Shown: in pieces, positions 48,617 through 57,764 of the stretch
Numbering within the stretch: position 1 is the first letter of the stretch
Layout: each line of letters starts with the position of its first letter
Assembly (NCBI GenBank): GCA_050012775.1
Contig: JBEKGN010000001.1
Coordinates: 248,001-312,000 of the forward strand
Reading direction: 5' to 3'
Length of the DNA: 64,000 bases
Origin: Roseiarcus sp050012775
GTDB lineage: Bacteria; Pseudomonadota; Alphaproteobacteria; Rhizobiales; Beijerinckiaceae
Made by a program: the position numbers and the translations under genes
Notes under the pieces: generated by a model
What the model was told of the DNA's origin: nothing
Database searches by the model: none
Seen by the model: only the letters and a program-made list of their open reading frames with translations

Positions 48617-49741
48617 TTACGTCGCCTGCGCGGCGACGGACCGGAAGCGCAGAATGGCCAGCCAGAAGAACAGGCCGCCGATCAACGCGACGAGGACGAA
48701 TTGCTGCCAGACCACGTCGATGCCGGCGCCGCGATAGAGGATCGACTGCGCGAACGACACGAAATGCGTCGAGGGCGAGGCCTGCATCACCGTCGCGAGC
48801 CAGGGCGGCATGCTCTCGAGCGGCGTATTGGCGCCCGAGAGCATGTTCATCGGCAGATAGACCAGCATGTAGAGCAGGCCGAGCTGCGGCATGGAGCGCG
48901 CCACGGTGCCGAGAAAGATGCCGATCGCGGTGGCGAAAAACAGGTAGATCACGACGCCGACCATGAAGAGCGGTATCGAGCCGACGATAGGAATCTTCAG
49001 GACCGTTTGCACAACGACATAGAGGGAAACGCCGACCGCCACCGTGATCACCAAGCCGTTCGCCCAGACTTTGGACATCGCGATCTCGAACGGCGTCAGC
49101 GGCATGACGAGAAGGTGGTCCATGGTCCCGTGCTCGCGCTCGCGCACGATCGCCGCCCCGGACAGGATGATCGCCAGCATGGAGATGCTGTTGATGATGC
49201 CCATCACGCTGGAGAACCACGCCGTCGTGATGTTCGGATTGAACGCGATGCGCACGTCGAGATTGACCGTCGACAGCGGCGCGCCTTCCGAATTGGAGAG
49301 GAAGTCCGCAATTTCGGTCGTGATGATCTGCTGGGCGTAGCCGGAGCCGAGACCGGCCTGCACCATCGCCGTCGCGTCGACGTCGATCTGGAGCCCGGGT
49401 CGGCGCCCGCCTAAGACGTCCCGCTGGAAGTTCGGAGGGATGTCGATCACGAAAGTGTATCGTCCGGCGTTCATCAAGGGAACGATGTCCCGCTCGCCGA
49501 TCTCATGCGGCGCCTGGAACATCGGCGGCAGGAACGCATGGGCGATCCGCCGCGAAAGTTCGGAATGATCCTCGTCGACGAAGGCGATCGAGGCGTTGTG
49601 CAGCTCCTGCGAAAAGCTGCGCGCCTGCATGGTCACGGCGAAGGAGAACGCATAGACCACCAGCCCCAAAAGCACGTAGTCATGCAGGAAACTGCGCAGT
49701 TCCTTCACGCCGAGCCAAAAGATGTTCGAAGCCTTGCGCAT
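48617..49741 (-). CDS. ABC-2 type transporter permease (YhhJ-like)
   Basis: A 374-residue membrane protein. One N-terminal helix precedes a large periplasmic domain (about residues 40-175), followed by five helices with IVREREHGTMDHLLVMPLTP, the typical ABC-2 coupling phrase, and LGLLYMLVYLPMNMLSG. It matches E. coli YhhJ in layout. It begins 14 bases after the RbbA-like gene and ends the exporter operon HlyD-RbbA-YhhJ on the minus strand. What is exported is unknown. Confidence 0.9.
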   Translation of the reverse strand: MRKASNIFWLGVKELRSFLHDYVLLGLVVYAFSFAVTMQARSFSQELHNASIAFVDEDHSELSRRIAHAFLPPMFQAPHEIGERDIVPLMNAGRYTFVIDIPPNFQRDVLGGRRPGLQIDVDATAMVQAGLGSGYAQQIITTEIADFLSNSEGAPLSTVNLDVRIAFNPNITTAWFSSVMGIINSISMLAIILSGAAIVREREHGTMDHLLVMPLTPFEIAMSKVWANGLVITVAVGVSLYVVVQTVLKIPIVGSIPLFMVGVVIYLFFATAIGIFLGTVARSMPQLGLLYMLVYLPMNMLSGANTPLESMPPWLATVMQASPSTHFVSFAQSILYRGAGIDVVWQQFVLVALIGGLFFWLAILRFRSVAAQAT

Positions 49742-49755
49742 CGGCCGAGCCCCTC

Positions 49756-52497
49756 CTAGCGCTCCTGCTTGCGCAGCAGCAGAACGTTCAGCAGAGTCAG
49801 AATCGGGACGAAAAGCGCCAGAGCCGCCAGGTTCCCGCCAAGATCGGCAAAGCCCAATCCCTTGGTGAAGGTTCCGACGCTGATCGGCACGAAATAGGTC
49901 ATCGGAAAGGCGCGGCCCATGAGCTGGGCGCTGCCAGCCAGCGACGAGACCGGCGTCATCATGCCGGCGAACTGCGAGGCCGGCAGGACCGTCAATATCG
50001 AAGTGCCGAAAAGCGCGGCGATCTGGGTGTTGGTGAACGCCGAAATCAGCATGCCGTAGGCCGTCATTGTCGTGACATAGATCAGCACCCCCAGGAGCAG
50101 GGTCGGAAAGCTGCCCTTGAGCGGAACCTGGAAGACGAACAACGCCATCAGGAACATCAAGGTGAAATTGCCTAATGCGACCGCGATATACGGGAGCTGT
50201 TTGCCGATGAGAAATTCGATCCGGGTGACGGGGGTCACATAAAGATTGGTGATCGACCCGAGTTCCTTTTCGCGAACGACGCCCAGCGCCATCAGGATCG
50301 CGGGAAACAGCCCGAGCATCATCGCCATCACCCCGGGCACCATCGCATAAATGCTGTCGAAATCCTGGTTGTATTTGAACCTGAGTTCGATATCGGCAGG
50401 TTGAGGCGGGGCAGGCGCCGTGGTCTTCACGGCCGGGTCCGCCAGATACAGCGCATGCATGCCCTGCAAATAGCCGCGGATGGTCTCCGCCCGGAACGGC
50501 ATGGCGCCGTCCACCCACGCGCCGACCCACGCGGGACGTCCGCGCTTGATGTCGCGTCCGAAGCCGGGCGGGATCTCGACGGCGGCCTTGATGGCGCCGC
50601 TTCTGAGACGATTTTCGAGCTCGCCATAGTCGGCGAGCGGCGGCTTCTCCACGAAATAGCTCGAGCCTCTGAGCTCCTCGAGATAGGCGTAGCTCTCGGG
50701 ACTCTGATCGTGATCGAGCACGGCGAAGGAGAGATTGTTGACGTCGGTCGAAACGCCGAATCCGAACACCAGCATCAGAAGCGCCGTGCCGAATAAGCTG
50801 AACCCGAGCCGGATCGGGTCGCGCAGGAGCTCCAGGGTCTCGCGGATCGTATAGGCGAACAGGCGCCGCAGGCTGAACCCGGAACGCTGCGGCGTCGCCG
50901 ATCGCAGCGCATTGGCGGCGCCTACCGACGGGGCGGGCGCCGCGGACGCGGAAGCGCGCGATCCCGTCGCTTCCTCGAGGTAGCTGATGAAAGCGTCCTC
51001 GAGCGTGGCGACGCCGCGGGCCTTGACGAGCTCCGCGGGCGCGCCGGCGGCGAGCACGCGTCCCGAATCCATCAGCGCGATGCGATCGCAGCGCTCGGCC
51101 TCGTTCATGAAGTGGGTCGAGACGAAAATCGTCACGCCTTGATTGCGCGAAAGGTCGATCAACGCTTCCCAGAACCGGTCCCGCGCTAACGGATCGACGC
51201 CTGAGGTCGGCTCGTCGAGGATGAGCATTTCGGGCTCGTGGACGATAGCGACGGCCAGCGACAGCCGTTGGCGAATCCCCAAGGGCAGATCCAAGGTGCG
51301 CTGTTCGAGATAATCCTCGAGGCCGAACCATGCGACCAGCTCGGCGATGCGCGCCTTCGCCTTCTGAGCCGACAGGTGGAAAAGGTGCGCGTGAAGATCG
51401 AGGTTCTGCCTGACCGTCAGTTCGGTATAGAGCGAGAACGACTGCGACATGTAGCCGACGCGATAGCGCGAACTCATGTCGCCGGCTTCGAGGGGTTCTC
51501 CGAACAAGAGCGCTTCGCCTTCGCTCGGCGCCAGCAAGCCCGTCAGCATTTTCATGGTCGTGGTCTTGCCGCAGCCGTTCGAGCCGACGAAGCCGAAAAT
51601 CTCGCCGCGATCGATGGTGAAGCTCACGCGGTCGACCGCCGTGAAGTCGCCGAAGCGGCAGGTGAGATCGCGCGCGGCGATGACAGGCCCGTCGCCGAAG
51701 ACGCGACGCGGCGGTATCCGCAGCCGCTGGTGGCCGCTGCGTTCCTCCTCGGGAAGCAGCGCGATGAACCCCTCTTCGAGCGTCGCCGCGCCGGCTCTCG
51801 CCTTGAGCTCGGCTGGCGATCCGGTCGCCAGCACCTTGCCCGCGCTCATGGCCGCCAGCCAGTCGAACCGCTCCGCTTCCTCCATATAGGCGGTCGCGAC
51901 CATCACGCTCATGCCCTGCCGGCGCGAGCGCATCCGGTCGATCAGCTCCCAGAATTGCCGGCGCGAAAGCGGATCGACGCCGGTGGTCGGCTCGTCGAGG
52001 ATCAGCAGGTCGGGATCGTGGATGAGACAGCAGCAAAGCCCAAGCTTTTGCCGCATGCCGCCGGACAGCTTCTTCGCCGGACGTTCGGAAAAGGGCGCCA
52101 GCCCGGTGCTCTGGAGAAGCTCGGCGATTCTCACGTTGCGCTCGGAACGGGATTGTCCGAACAGACGGCCGAAAAACTCGATATTCTCGCGGACGCTGAG
52201 ATCCGCATAGAGGTTCTTGCCCAACCCTTGCGGCATATAGGCGATGCGAGGGCAGATCGCGGCCCGATGCGCCGAATCCTTGATGTCGCCGTCGAGGACG
52301 AAAGCGTTTCCGCTTTGGACGTGCCGCGCGCCGGCGACGATGCTCAGCAGCGTCGACTTTCCCACGCCGTCGGGACCGATGAATCCCGCCATGCAGCCGG
52401 CCGGAATTTCGATCGTGACGGAGTCGAGCGCGACCGCGGCGCCATAAATCTGCGTGACCCCCTCGATCCGCGCGACCGAGAGCTCGCGCTCGATCAT
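49756..52497 (-). CDS. ABC transporter with two ATPase domains fused to an ABC-2 permease (RbbA/YhiH-like)
   Basis: A 913-residue protein. ATPase 1 has Walker A GPDGVGKST near residue 41, signature KLSGGMRQKLGL and LLILDEPTTGVDP. ATPase 2 has GSNGCGKTTTM near 300 and LILDEPTSGVDP, but its signature is degenerate (LPLGIRQRLSLA), as in RbbA. From about residue 540 it continues into an ABC-2 permease with a periplasmic domain and six helices. ATG 52497 overlaps the stop of the HlyD gene. In E. coli the same trio is yhiI-rbbA-yhhJ. Ribosome association of RbbA has been reported, but here an exporter role is the direct reading. Confidence 0.92.
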   Translation of the reverse strand: MIERELSVARIEGVTQIYGAAVALDSVTIEIPAGCMAGFIGPDGVGKSTLLSIVAGARHVQSGNAFVLDGDIKDSAHRAAICPRIAYMPQGLGKNLYADLSVRENIEFFGRLFGQSRSERNVRIAELLQSTGLAPFSERPAKKLSGGMRQKLGLCCCLIHDPDLLILDEPTTGVDPLSRRQFWELIDRMRSRRQGMSVMVATAYMEEAERFDWLAAMSAGKVLATGSPAELKARAGAATLEEGFIALLPEEERSGHQRLRIPPRRVFGDGPVIAARDLTCRFGDFTAVDRVSFTIDRGEIFGFVGSNGCGKTTTMKMLTGLLAPSEGEALLFGEPLEAGDMSSRYRVGYMSQSFSLYTELTVRQNLDLHAHLFHLSAQKAKARIAELVAWFGLEDYLEQRTLDLPLGIRQRLSLAVAIVHEPEMLILDEPTSGVDPLARDRFWEALIDLSRNQGVTIFVSTHFMNEAERCDRIALMDSGRVLAAGAPAELVKARGVATLEDAFISYLEEATGSRASASAAPAPSVGAANALRSATPQRSGFSLRRLFAYTIRETLELLRDPIRLGFSLFGTALLMLVFGFGVSTDVNNLSFAVLDHDQSPESYAYLEELRGSSYFVEKPPLADYGELENRLRSGAIKAAVEIPPGFGRDIKRGRPAWVGAWVDGAMPFRAETIRGYLQGMHALYLADPAVKTTAPAPPQPADIELRFKYNQDFDSIYAMVPGVMAMMLGLFPAILMALGVVREKELGSITNLYVTPVTRIEFLIGKQLPYIAVALGNFTLMFLMALFVFQVPLKGSFPTLLLGVLIYVTTMTAYGMLISAFTNTQIAALFGTSILTVLPASQFAGMMTPVSSLAGSAQLMGRAFPMTYFVPISVGTFTKGLGFADLGGNLAALALFVPILTLLNVLLLRKQER

Positions 52498-53633
52498 TGC
52501 GAGACGTTCCCTTGCAGCTGGGGAGGCCAGGCGACCGCCGGATCTTGTTTCACGTAGGCGACTCCGGGCAGGCCGCTTCTCACCAAGGCGCCGCGCGCGC
52601 GCAATCGCTCGGGATCGATCTTCACCCTGACCCGGAACATCAGTTTGTCGCGCTCGTCCTTAGCGTCCACCGTGTCGGGCGTGAACTGCGCCTGCGTGGC
52701 GACGAACGAAACCTTCGCCGGGATCGCGAGATCGGGCCTGGCGTCGAGCACGATGCGGGCGTCGGCGCCGATCTTCACCTTGCCCGCGTCCGCCGTCGGA
52801 AGATAAATGTCCATGTAGACGTAGGCGATGTCGAGCATCGTGAAGACCTTGCCGCCGGCGGGCAGCACCTCGCCGATATTGGCGATGCGGTATTGGATGC
52901 GGCCGTCGTGCGGCGCGACGAGCGCGTTGTCGGCGATGTTGACCTTGTAGAGCTCGACATCGTGGGTGGCGGCCTCGAGCGCCCGCTCGGCTTCGCCGAC
53001 GCGATCGTTGGCGGCGTTGAGCGCGGCTTGGGCGCCGTTGAGGGCCTGCCGGCGCTGGTCGAGCAACTCGTAGGTGGCGAAGCCGCGCGCCACCAGCGCG
53101 TTGGTGCGGTCGAACTCCTGCTGCGCGAGCGTGAGCTGGGTCTTCTGCTGCTCGACATTGGCGTGCGCCTCGTCGAGGCTCTGCTGCGATTGCTGGACTT
53201 GCGCCTCGGTCTTTCGCAGCGAGGCCTCGAGGTCTCGGGTGTCCATGCGGGCGACGATCTGGCCGCCTTTGACCATGTCGCCTTCGTCGGCGAGCATTTC
53301 GGCGATGCGCCCGAGGAACTTGGTGTCGATGTCGATCTCGTCCGCCACGATCCTGCCGTTGCCCGACGCGATCCCCACGGGCAGGCCGCCCTGGCGCGCA
53401 TACCACCAATAGGCCCCGCCGCCGCCGGCGCCGATGATGACGAGAGCGAGCAACGCCCAGGCTTTCCATCGCGATCTTCCGCGCGGCGGAGAAGCACGCA
53501 TGGGCGCCACGGGCAGTGTGGAAGGCGCCGGGACGAGCGCCGTCTCGGAGGGCGGAAGCGCCTCGCCGCGCTGGATCTCGACCTCGCTCGAAGGGGCGGG
53601 CGGAATCGGAGTTTCGGTGTCGTCGCTGCTCAT
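52494..53633 (-). CDS. HlyD-family membrane fusion protein, copy 1
   Basis: A 379-residue periplasmic adaptor. It has a basic, Pro-rich cytoplasmic start, one membrane helix (WALLALVIIGAGGGGAYWW near residue 55-75), a biotinyl-lipoyl half (GDMVKGGQIVARMDTRDLEA), a coiled coil with QQKTQLTLAQQEFDRTNAL, and a beta-barrel part (VYMDIYLPTADAGKVKIG). It links the RbbA-type pump to the outer part of the export path. ATG 53633 (MSSDDTETP) is shared with the second copy. Its stop overlaps the pump gene. Confidence 0.92.
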   Translation of the reverse strand: MSSDDTETPIPPAPSSEVEIQRGEALPPSETALVPAPSTLPVAPMRASPPRGRSRWKAWALLALVIIGAGGGGAYWWYARQGGLPVGIASGNGRIVADEIDIDTKFLGRIAEMLADEGDMVKGGQIVARMDTRDLEASLRKTEAQVQQSQQSLDEAHANVEQQKTQLTLAQQEFDRTNALVARGFATYELLDQRRQALNGAQAALNAANDRVGEAERALEAATHDVELYKVNIADNALVAPHDGRIQYRIANIGEVLPAGGKVFTMLDIAYVYMDIYLPTADAGKVKIGADARIVLDARPDLAIPAKVSFVATQAQFTPDTVDAKDERDKLMFRVRVKIDPERLRARGALVRSGLPGVAYVKQDPAVAWPPQLQGNVSQ

Positions 53634-53671
53634 GATCGCCGCCTGTCGGGTCGGACCTGAAAACCATAACA

Positions 53672-53815
53672 TGGGGTCGCGCCGTTCATGGCGGCGGCGT
53701 CCTCTATCACTTTTTCGCGATGCCATTCGGCGTCTTCCTGGCGACGGTCGCGCGTTCGATGCTGCAACTCGGTCTCCTTCGCATGCTCGTCGCGACGCCC
53801 ATGACTCCCCATAAG
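53672..53815 (+). pseudogene. Relic of an ABC-2 permease on the opposite strand
   Basis: On the plus strand, bases 53702-53815 read LYHFFAMPFGVFLATVARSM and LQLGLLRMLVATPM. This aligns with the permease at 48617-49741 (IYLFFATAIGIFLGTVARSM and PQLGLLYMLVYLPM). Just before, 53678-53700 matches in a different frame (APFMA against PLFMV), so at least one frameshift is present. Only about 45 codons survive and no start or end remains. It is inverted relative to the intact gene and lies between the two HlyD copies. Confidence 0.7.
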
Positions 53816-53896
53816 CCGCGTGACGCGCTCATAGGGTCGGGCGCCGTCCCTTCGATCTTCGGCGCCCTGAGCGTCAACGCCGAGCCGGGCGTCCGA

Positions 53897-55030
53897 TTAC
53901 TGCGCGACGTTCGTTTGCAAACCGGGCGGCCACGCGGTCGCCGGATTAAATCGTATATAGGCGATTCCAGGCAGACCGCCCCTTACCGCGGCGGCGCGCC
54001 CGCGCAATCGCGCGGGATCGATCTTCACCCTGATCCGGAACATCAGCATGTCGCGGTCCTCCTTGGTCTCCACAATCTTGGGCGTGAACTGCGCCTGCGC
54101 GGCGATGAACGCAACCTTCGCCGGAATCGCGACATCGGGTCTGGCGTCGAGCACGATGCGGGCGTCGGCGCCGATCCTCACCTTGCCGGCCTCTTCGGTG
54201 GCGAGGTAGATGTCCATATATACGAAGGACGTGTCGAGCATGGCGTAGACTCTGCCGCCCGCGGGCAGCACCTCGCCGATATTGGCGATGCGGTATTGGA
54301 TGCGGCCTTCTCGCGGCGCGACGAGCGTATTATCGGCGATGTTGACCTTATAGAGTTCGACATCGTGGGTGGCCGCGTCGAGCGCCCGTTCGGCGACGCC
54401 GACGAGGTCGTTGGCGGCGTTGAGCGCGGCGTGGGCGCCGTTGAGGGCCTGCCGGCGCTGGTCGAGCAGCTCGTAGGTGGCGAAGCCGCGCGCGACCAGC
54501 GCGTTGGTGCGGTCGAACTCCTGCTGCGCGAGCGTGACCTGGGTCTTCTGCTGCTCGACATTGGCGCGCGCCTCGTCGAGGCTCCGTTGCGCTCCCTTGA
54601 CTTGCGCCTCGGTCATTCGCAGCGAGGCTTCGAGGTCTCGGGTGTCCATGCGGGCGACGACCTGGCCGGCTTTGACCATGTCGCCTTCCTCGGCGAGCAT
54701 TTCGGCGATGCTGCCGGCGAACTTGGTGTCGATGTCGATCTCGTCCGCCTCGATCCGGCCGGCGCCCGATACGATCCCCAAGGGGAGGCCGCCCTGGCGC
54801 GTATGCCGCCAATAGGCCCCGCCGGCGCCGATGATGACGAGCGCCAGCAGCGCCAAGACCTTCCATCGCGGTCTTCCGCGCGCCGGGGAAGGACGCTTGG
54901 CCGCGACGGGCAGCGAGGAGCGCGCGGCGACGAGCGCCTTCTCGAACCGCGGAAGCCCGTCGCCGCGCCTGACATCGGCACTGCTCGTGGGTCCGGGTGG
55001 AACCGGGGTCTCAGTGTCGTCGCTGCTCAT
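53897..55030 (-). CDS. HlyD-family membrane fusion protein, copy 2
   Basis: A 377-residue paralogue of the protein at 52494-53633, alike over its whole length: same start MSSDDTET, membrane helix VLALLALVIIGAGGAYW, lipoyl half GDMVKAGQVVARMDTRDLEA, the same coiled coil, and barrel part FVYMDIYLATEEAGKVRIG. Differences cluster in the Pro-rich start and the last 40 residues. It lies 263 bases upstream of copy 1 on the same strand, with a permease relic between them. It may be expressed with the exporter or be a spare. Confidence 0.9.
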   Translation of the reverse strand: MSSDDTETPVPPGPTSSADVRRGDGLPRFEKALVAARSSLPVAAKRPSPARGRPRWKVLALLALVIIGAGGAYWRHTRQGGLPLGIVSGAGRIEADEIDIDTKFAGSIAEMLAEEGDMVKAGQVVARMDTRDLEASLRMTEAQVKGAQRSLDEARANVEQQKTQVTLAQQEFDRTNALVARGFATYELLDQRRQALNGAHAALNAANDLVGVAERALDAATHDVELYKVNIADNTLVAPREGRIQYRIANIGEVLPAGGRVYAMLDTSFVYMDIYLATEEAGKVRIGADARIVLDARPDVAIPAKVAFIAAQAQFTPKIVETKEDRDMLMFRIRVKIDPARLRGRAAAVRGGLPGIAYIRFNPATAWPPGLQTNVAQ

Positions 55031-55381
55031 GATCGGCGCCTGTCGCGGTCGGGCTTGCAAGAGATAACATGGGGTCCCGACGGCGGTCTCGCCAAAATGC
55101 CGGCCGCATCGGCCGGGCTGTTCACGGGCGGCGCCGGTCTCGCCATCGCGCGGCCGGAGGCCTTTTGTCGGAATGAAGCCCGACGATGGCGCCGAGATCG
55201 CGGGAAACCGGCGCCGTCGACGCGCGCTCCGCGCAGGCGACGACCGCCGCGACGCGCTGACGCACCAACGGCCCCGCCATTGCCACAAGGGACGAGTTGC
55301 GCGACCGTGGCAATTGTATCCTACTGATTCGGGTGGATTTTGGCCTAGGTCAATTCCCTCGAAAGCCTGGGGGACCGCGAT
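55031..55381. other. Intergenic region without a supported gene
   Basis: These 351 bases separate the divergent HlyD copy 2 and the small secreted protein. Short open frames exist but none has a ribosome site or a familiar sequence. I see no strong hairpin, repeat or promoter match. Confidence 0.5.
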
Positions 55382-55582
55382 ATGAAGCTATTGACAGTCC
55401 TCGCTCTGATCTTCGTGGCGAACGCCGGCTTGTTGCTCTGGGGCGAGGCGCCTCTGGTCTGGTCGACTTCGACCAACGGCCAGTGGAATCGCAGTTGCCG
55501 TTATTACTACCCCGTTCGCACGTTTGAGGTGGTTTTGCCGCTGACCCAAGATTGCCCGCGTTGGATGAGTCCTCCGCGCTGA
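55382..55582 (+). CDS. Small exported or membrane-anchored protein, unknown
   Basis: A 66-residue protein. A hydrophobic N-terminus (LLTVLALIFVANAGLLLWG) works as a signal peptide or anchor, followed by a polar tail with two cysteines (C39 and C58), which could form a disulfide in the periplasm. GGGGGA stands nine bases before ATG 55382. I do not recognise the family. It precedes an MHS transporter by 39 bases on the same strand. Confidence 0.55.
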   Translation: MKLLTVLALIFVANAGLLLWGEAPLVWSTSTNGQWNRSCRYYYPVRTFEVVLPLTQDCPRWMSPPR

Positions 55583-55621
55583 GGCCTGGGGATCGGCGAA
55601 GAGAAGGCATAGGGAGCGGAA

Positions 55622-56938
55622 ATGCCAGGAGACTCGGGGGCCGCGGCGGCGACGATCGTCGGCGCGGGGGAGGAGGAAATCGGCGTCGGCCGCATCGTGC
55701 TGGCGAGCCTCGTCGGCACGACGATCGAATTTTACGATTTCTACATCTACGGCACCGCCGCCGCGTTGGTGATCGGCCAGACCTTTTTTCCGCAATCAGC
55801 GCCCGGCGCTCAGGCGCTCAACGCCTTCCTCACCTTCGGCATCGCCTTCCTGGCGCGACCCGTCGGATCGGTCTTTTTCGGGCACTTCGGCGATCGCGTC
55901 GGACGCAAGGCGACGCTGGTGGCCACGATGCTGACGATGGGCGTGTCGACAACGCTGATCGGCGCGCTGCCGGGCTATGCGCAAGCGGGGGTCCTGGCGC
56001 CTTGGCTGCTGTGCCTGCTGCGATTCGGCCAGGGCGTCGGGCTGGGCGGCGAATGGGGCGGCGCGGCCTTGCTCGCGACCGAGTACGCGCCGCCGGGCCG
56101 CCGCGCCTGGTTCGGCATGTTCCCGCAGCTCGGGCCGCCGCTCGGCTTTCTCATCGCCAACGGCCTGTTCCTGCTGCTTCTCCTGGGCCTCGGCGAGGCG
56201 AACTTCGTCGCCTGGGCGTGGCGCATCCCCTTCTTGATGAGCGCGGCGCTGGTGGCGATCGGGCTCTATGTCCGGGCGTCGATCACCGAAACGCCCGCCT
56301 TCCGCGAGGTCCTGGCGCGCCATGAACGCGCCGAGGTGCCGCTCGTCGAATTGCTGCGGGGCCATTGGCTCCCGTTGATCCAGGGCTCGCTGTCGATCGT
56401 GGTCTGCTATGCGCTGTTCTATGTCTCGACGGTGTTCGCGCTGGGCTACGGCGTGAACGCGCTGCACATCGCGCGCACCGATTTTCTCGGCATGCTGTGC
56501 GTGGCCGTGCTGTTCATGGCGCTGGCGACGCCGCTCTCCGCGGCCCTCGCCGACCGGTTTGGCCGCCGCCCCGTGTTGCTCGGCGCGAGCGCTCTGGCGG
56601 CGTTGACGGGTTTCGCCCTGCCAAGTCTGTTGGGCGGCGGCGCCTGGGGCGCATTGGCGTTCCTTTCGCTCGCCCTCGGCGTCATGGGCCTGACCTTCGC
56701 CCCGCTCGGCGCCCTGCTGCCCGAGATCTTCCCGGCCCGCGTGCGCTACACCGGCGCTTCGAGCGCCTATAATCTCGGCGGCATTCTCGGAGCGTCCCTG
56801 GCGCCCTACCTCGCCCAGCAGCTGCTGGAGCGCGGCGGCCTGACCTGGGTCGGCTATTACATCGTCGCGGCCGCCGCGGTCAGCTTTCTCAGCCTGCTCA
56901 GCATGAAGGAGACCGGGAAGGCCGGCGCCGTGCGATAG
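55622..56938 (+). CDS. MHS-family metabolite:proton symporter (MFS, ProP/KgtP-like)
   Basis: A 438-residue transporter with 12 helices. SLVGTTIEFYDFYIYGTAAAL near residue 30, LARPVGSVFFGHFGDRVGRKATL near 85 and GVGLGGEWGGAALLATEYAP near 140 are signatures of the metabolite:H+ symporter subfamily, which carries carboxylates, betaines or proline. The second half has the expected AALADRFGRRPVLL repeat. It likely imports an organic acid or osmolyte. The substrate is unknown. Confidence 0.92.
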   Translation: MPGDSGAAAATIVGAGEEEIGVGRIVLASLVGTTIEFYDFYIYGTAAALVIGQTFFPQSAPGAQALNAFLTFGIAFLARPVGSVFFGHFGDRVGRKATLVATMLTMGVSTTLIGALPGYAQAGVLAPWLLCLLRFGQGVGLGGEWGGAALLATEYAPPGRRAWFGMFPQLGPPLGFLIANGLFLLLLLGLGEANFVAWAWRIPFLMSAALVAIGLYVRASITETPAFREVLARHERAEVPLVELLRGHWLPLIQGSLSIVVCYALFYVSTVFALGYGVNALHIARTDFLGMLCVAVLFMALATPLSAALADRFGRRPVLLGASALAALTGFALPSLLGGGAWGALAFLSLALGVMGLTFAPLGALLPEIFPARVRYTGASSAYNLGGILGASLAPYLAQQLLERGGLTWVGYYIVAAAAVSFLSLLSMKETGKAGAVR

Positions 56939-57031
56939 GCGCCCGCGCCGACCGACCTCGCCGACCGTCGGCGGCGACGGCCTTAAAGAGACGACGCGAA
57001 GACTATCTCCTTCGCCCTCCCCGGAGCTGCA

Positions 57032-57046
57032 GACAATTATCGCCAA
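57032..57046 (+). promoter_or_regulatory. Shared upstream element, copy 1 (GACAATTATCGCCAA)
   Basis: The 15-base sequence GACAATTATCGCCAA occurs 172 bases before the first unknown paralogue and again, identical, 175 bases before the second (58005-58019). Closer to each start, TTGACA occurs exactly 61 bases before the ATG in both (57143-57148 and 58119-58124). At the first copy a 9-base direct repeat TAACCTTAT (57154-57162 and 57166-57174) follows, 12 bases apart. Together they point to a common promoter and activator site. Confidence 0.5.
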
Positions 57047-57203
57047 TTTCTAGCCAATTTGGCGGCGTTCGGCGATGCAGACAACTCTTCATAAATTTTT
57101 CGTCGATCAATTAGATTGTTCCTATCATTACCGCTGCGAGAGTTGACAGAAGGTAACCTTATGGATAACCTTATCGATCGGCGTCAATGAGAGAAGAATC
57201 GTC

Positions 57204-57671
57204 ATGGCGAGTTTCTCTATTTCGGCGGATTCTGATAATCGCGGCTTGTCGGAAATACGCGATTACAGCGGTCGATACTTTGACCTCGGCGCTTTATTTA
57301 AGCGAATCGAGCGCTTCGAGGCGAGGCGCAAGGGCGGCCGAACCGGCGCGGTGACGTCGCCTCCACAGCGCCTCGACGCCAAGCTTCTTAGGGAAGGCGA
57401 GGATTTCGAGGCGGCGTGGGCCTACGAGGTCGCGACCTTGATCGCGATGAAGCGACTCAACACGCCGGAAGCGGACGCCATGGCGAAATCGGCGCGGGCG
57501 GCGACGGCGCGCGTCGCCGCAAGGATCGAAGCGGCCCGCGCGATCACGCTGGACGGCCTGAAGGTCAAGGCGCGGGCGATTCTGTGGCGCCGCAACGGCG
57601 AACCCTTGGGAACGATCGCTCCCGGCGAACGGACCTCAGACGATGCGCGCAAGCCCGAGGCGGCCTCGTAA
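57204..57671 (+). CDS. Unknown protein, paralogue 1
   Basis: A 155-residue soluble protein I do not recognise. The first 30 residues are polar. The core has FEARRKGGRTGAVTSPPQRL, a helical region WAYEVATLIAMKRLNTPEAD, an Ala-rich helix, and the end TLDGLKVKARAILW followed by RRNGEPLG. It matches the protein at 58180-58626 at about 73% over 106 aligned residues by hand count; only the ends differ. A GA-rich ribosome site precedes ATG 57204. The LDGLKVKAR type ending recalls short uncharacterised alphaproteobacterial proteins. Function is unknown. Confidence 0.75.
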   Translation: MASFSISADSDNRGLSEIRDYSGRYFDLGALFKRIERFEARRKGGRTGAVTSPPQRLDAKLLREGEDFEAAWAYEVATLIAMKRLNTPEADAMAKSARAATARVAARIEAARAITLDGLKVKARAILWRRNGEPLGTIAPGERTSDDARKPEAAS

Positions 57672-57715
57672 GCCTCGAGGCCGACGCCTCTCGCGACCGC
57701 GCTCCTGTTCCGTTC

Positions 57716-57764
57716 GGCTTCGGCCGCGCGAGGGCCCTTGTCGGGCGCTCGCGCGGCCGAAGCC
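57716..57764. repeat. 17-bp perfect inverted repeat (strong hairpin)
   Basis: GGCTTCGGCCGCGCGAG (57716-57732) pairs perfectly with 57748-57764. The 15-base interval contains a second 4-bp stem (57734-57737 with 57743-57746). It lies 45 bases after the stop of the first unknown paralogue and could end or protect its transcript, although no T-tract follows. The remaining gap to the next gene (57765-58004) has no gene I can support. Confidence 0.75.

Noticed and set aside
48617..52036. One continuous minus-strand frame spanning the YhhJ-like gene and much of the RbbA-like gene
   Set aside because: Only the part from 49741 on is protein-like in that frame. The upstream part is the wrong frame of the RbbA-like gene, which is complete in its own frame.
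53720..55327. A plus-strand open frame of 535 codons starting with MPFGVFLATVARSM
   Set aside because: Only its first 30 or so codons match a permease; the rest is antisense to HlyD copy 2. I treat the start as a relic and not as a gene.
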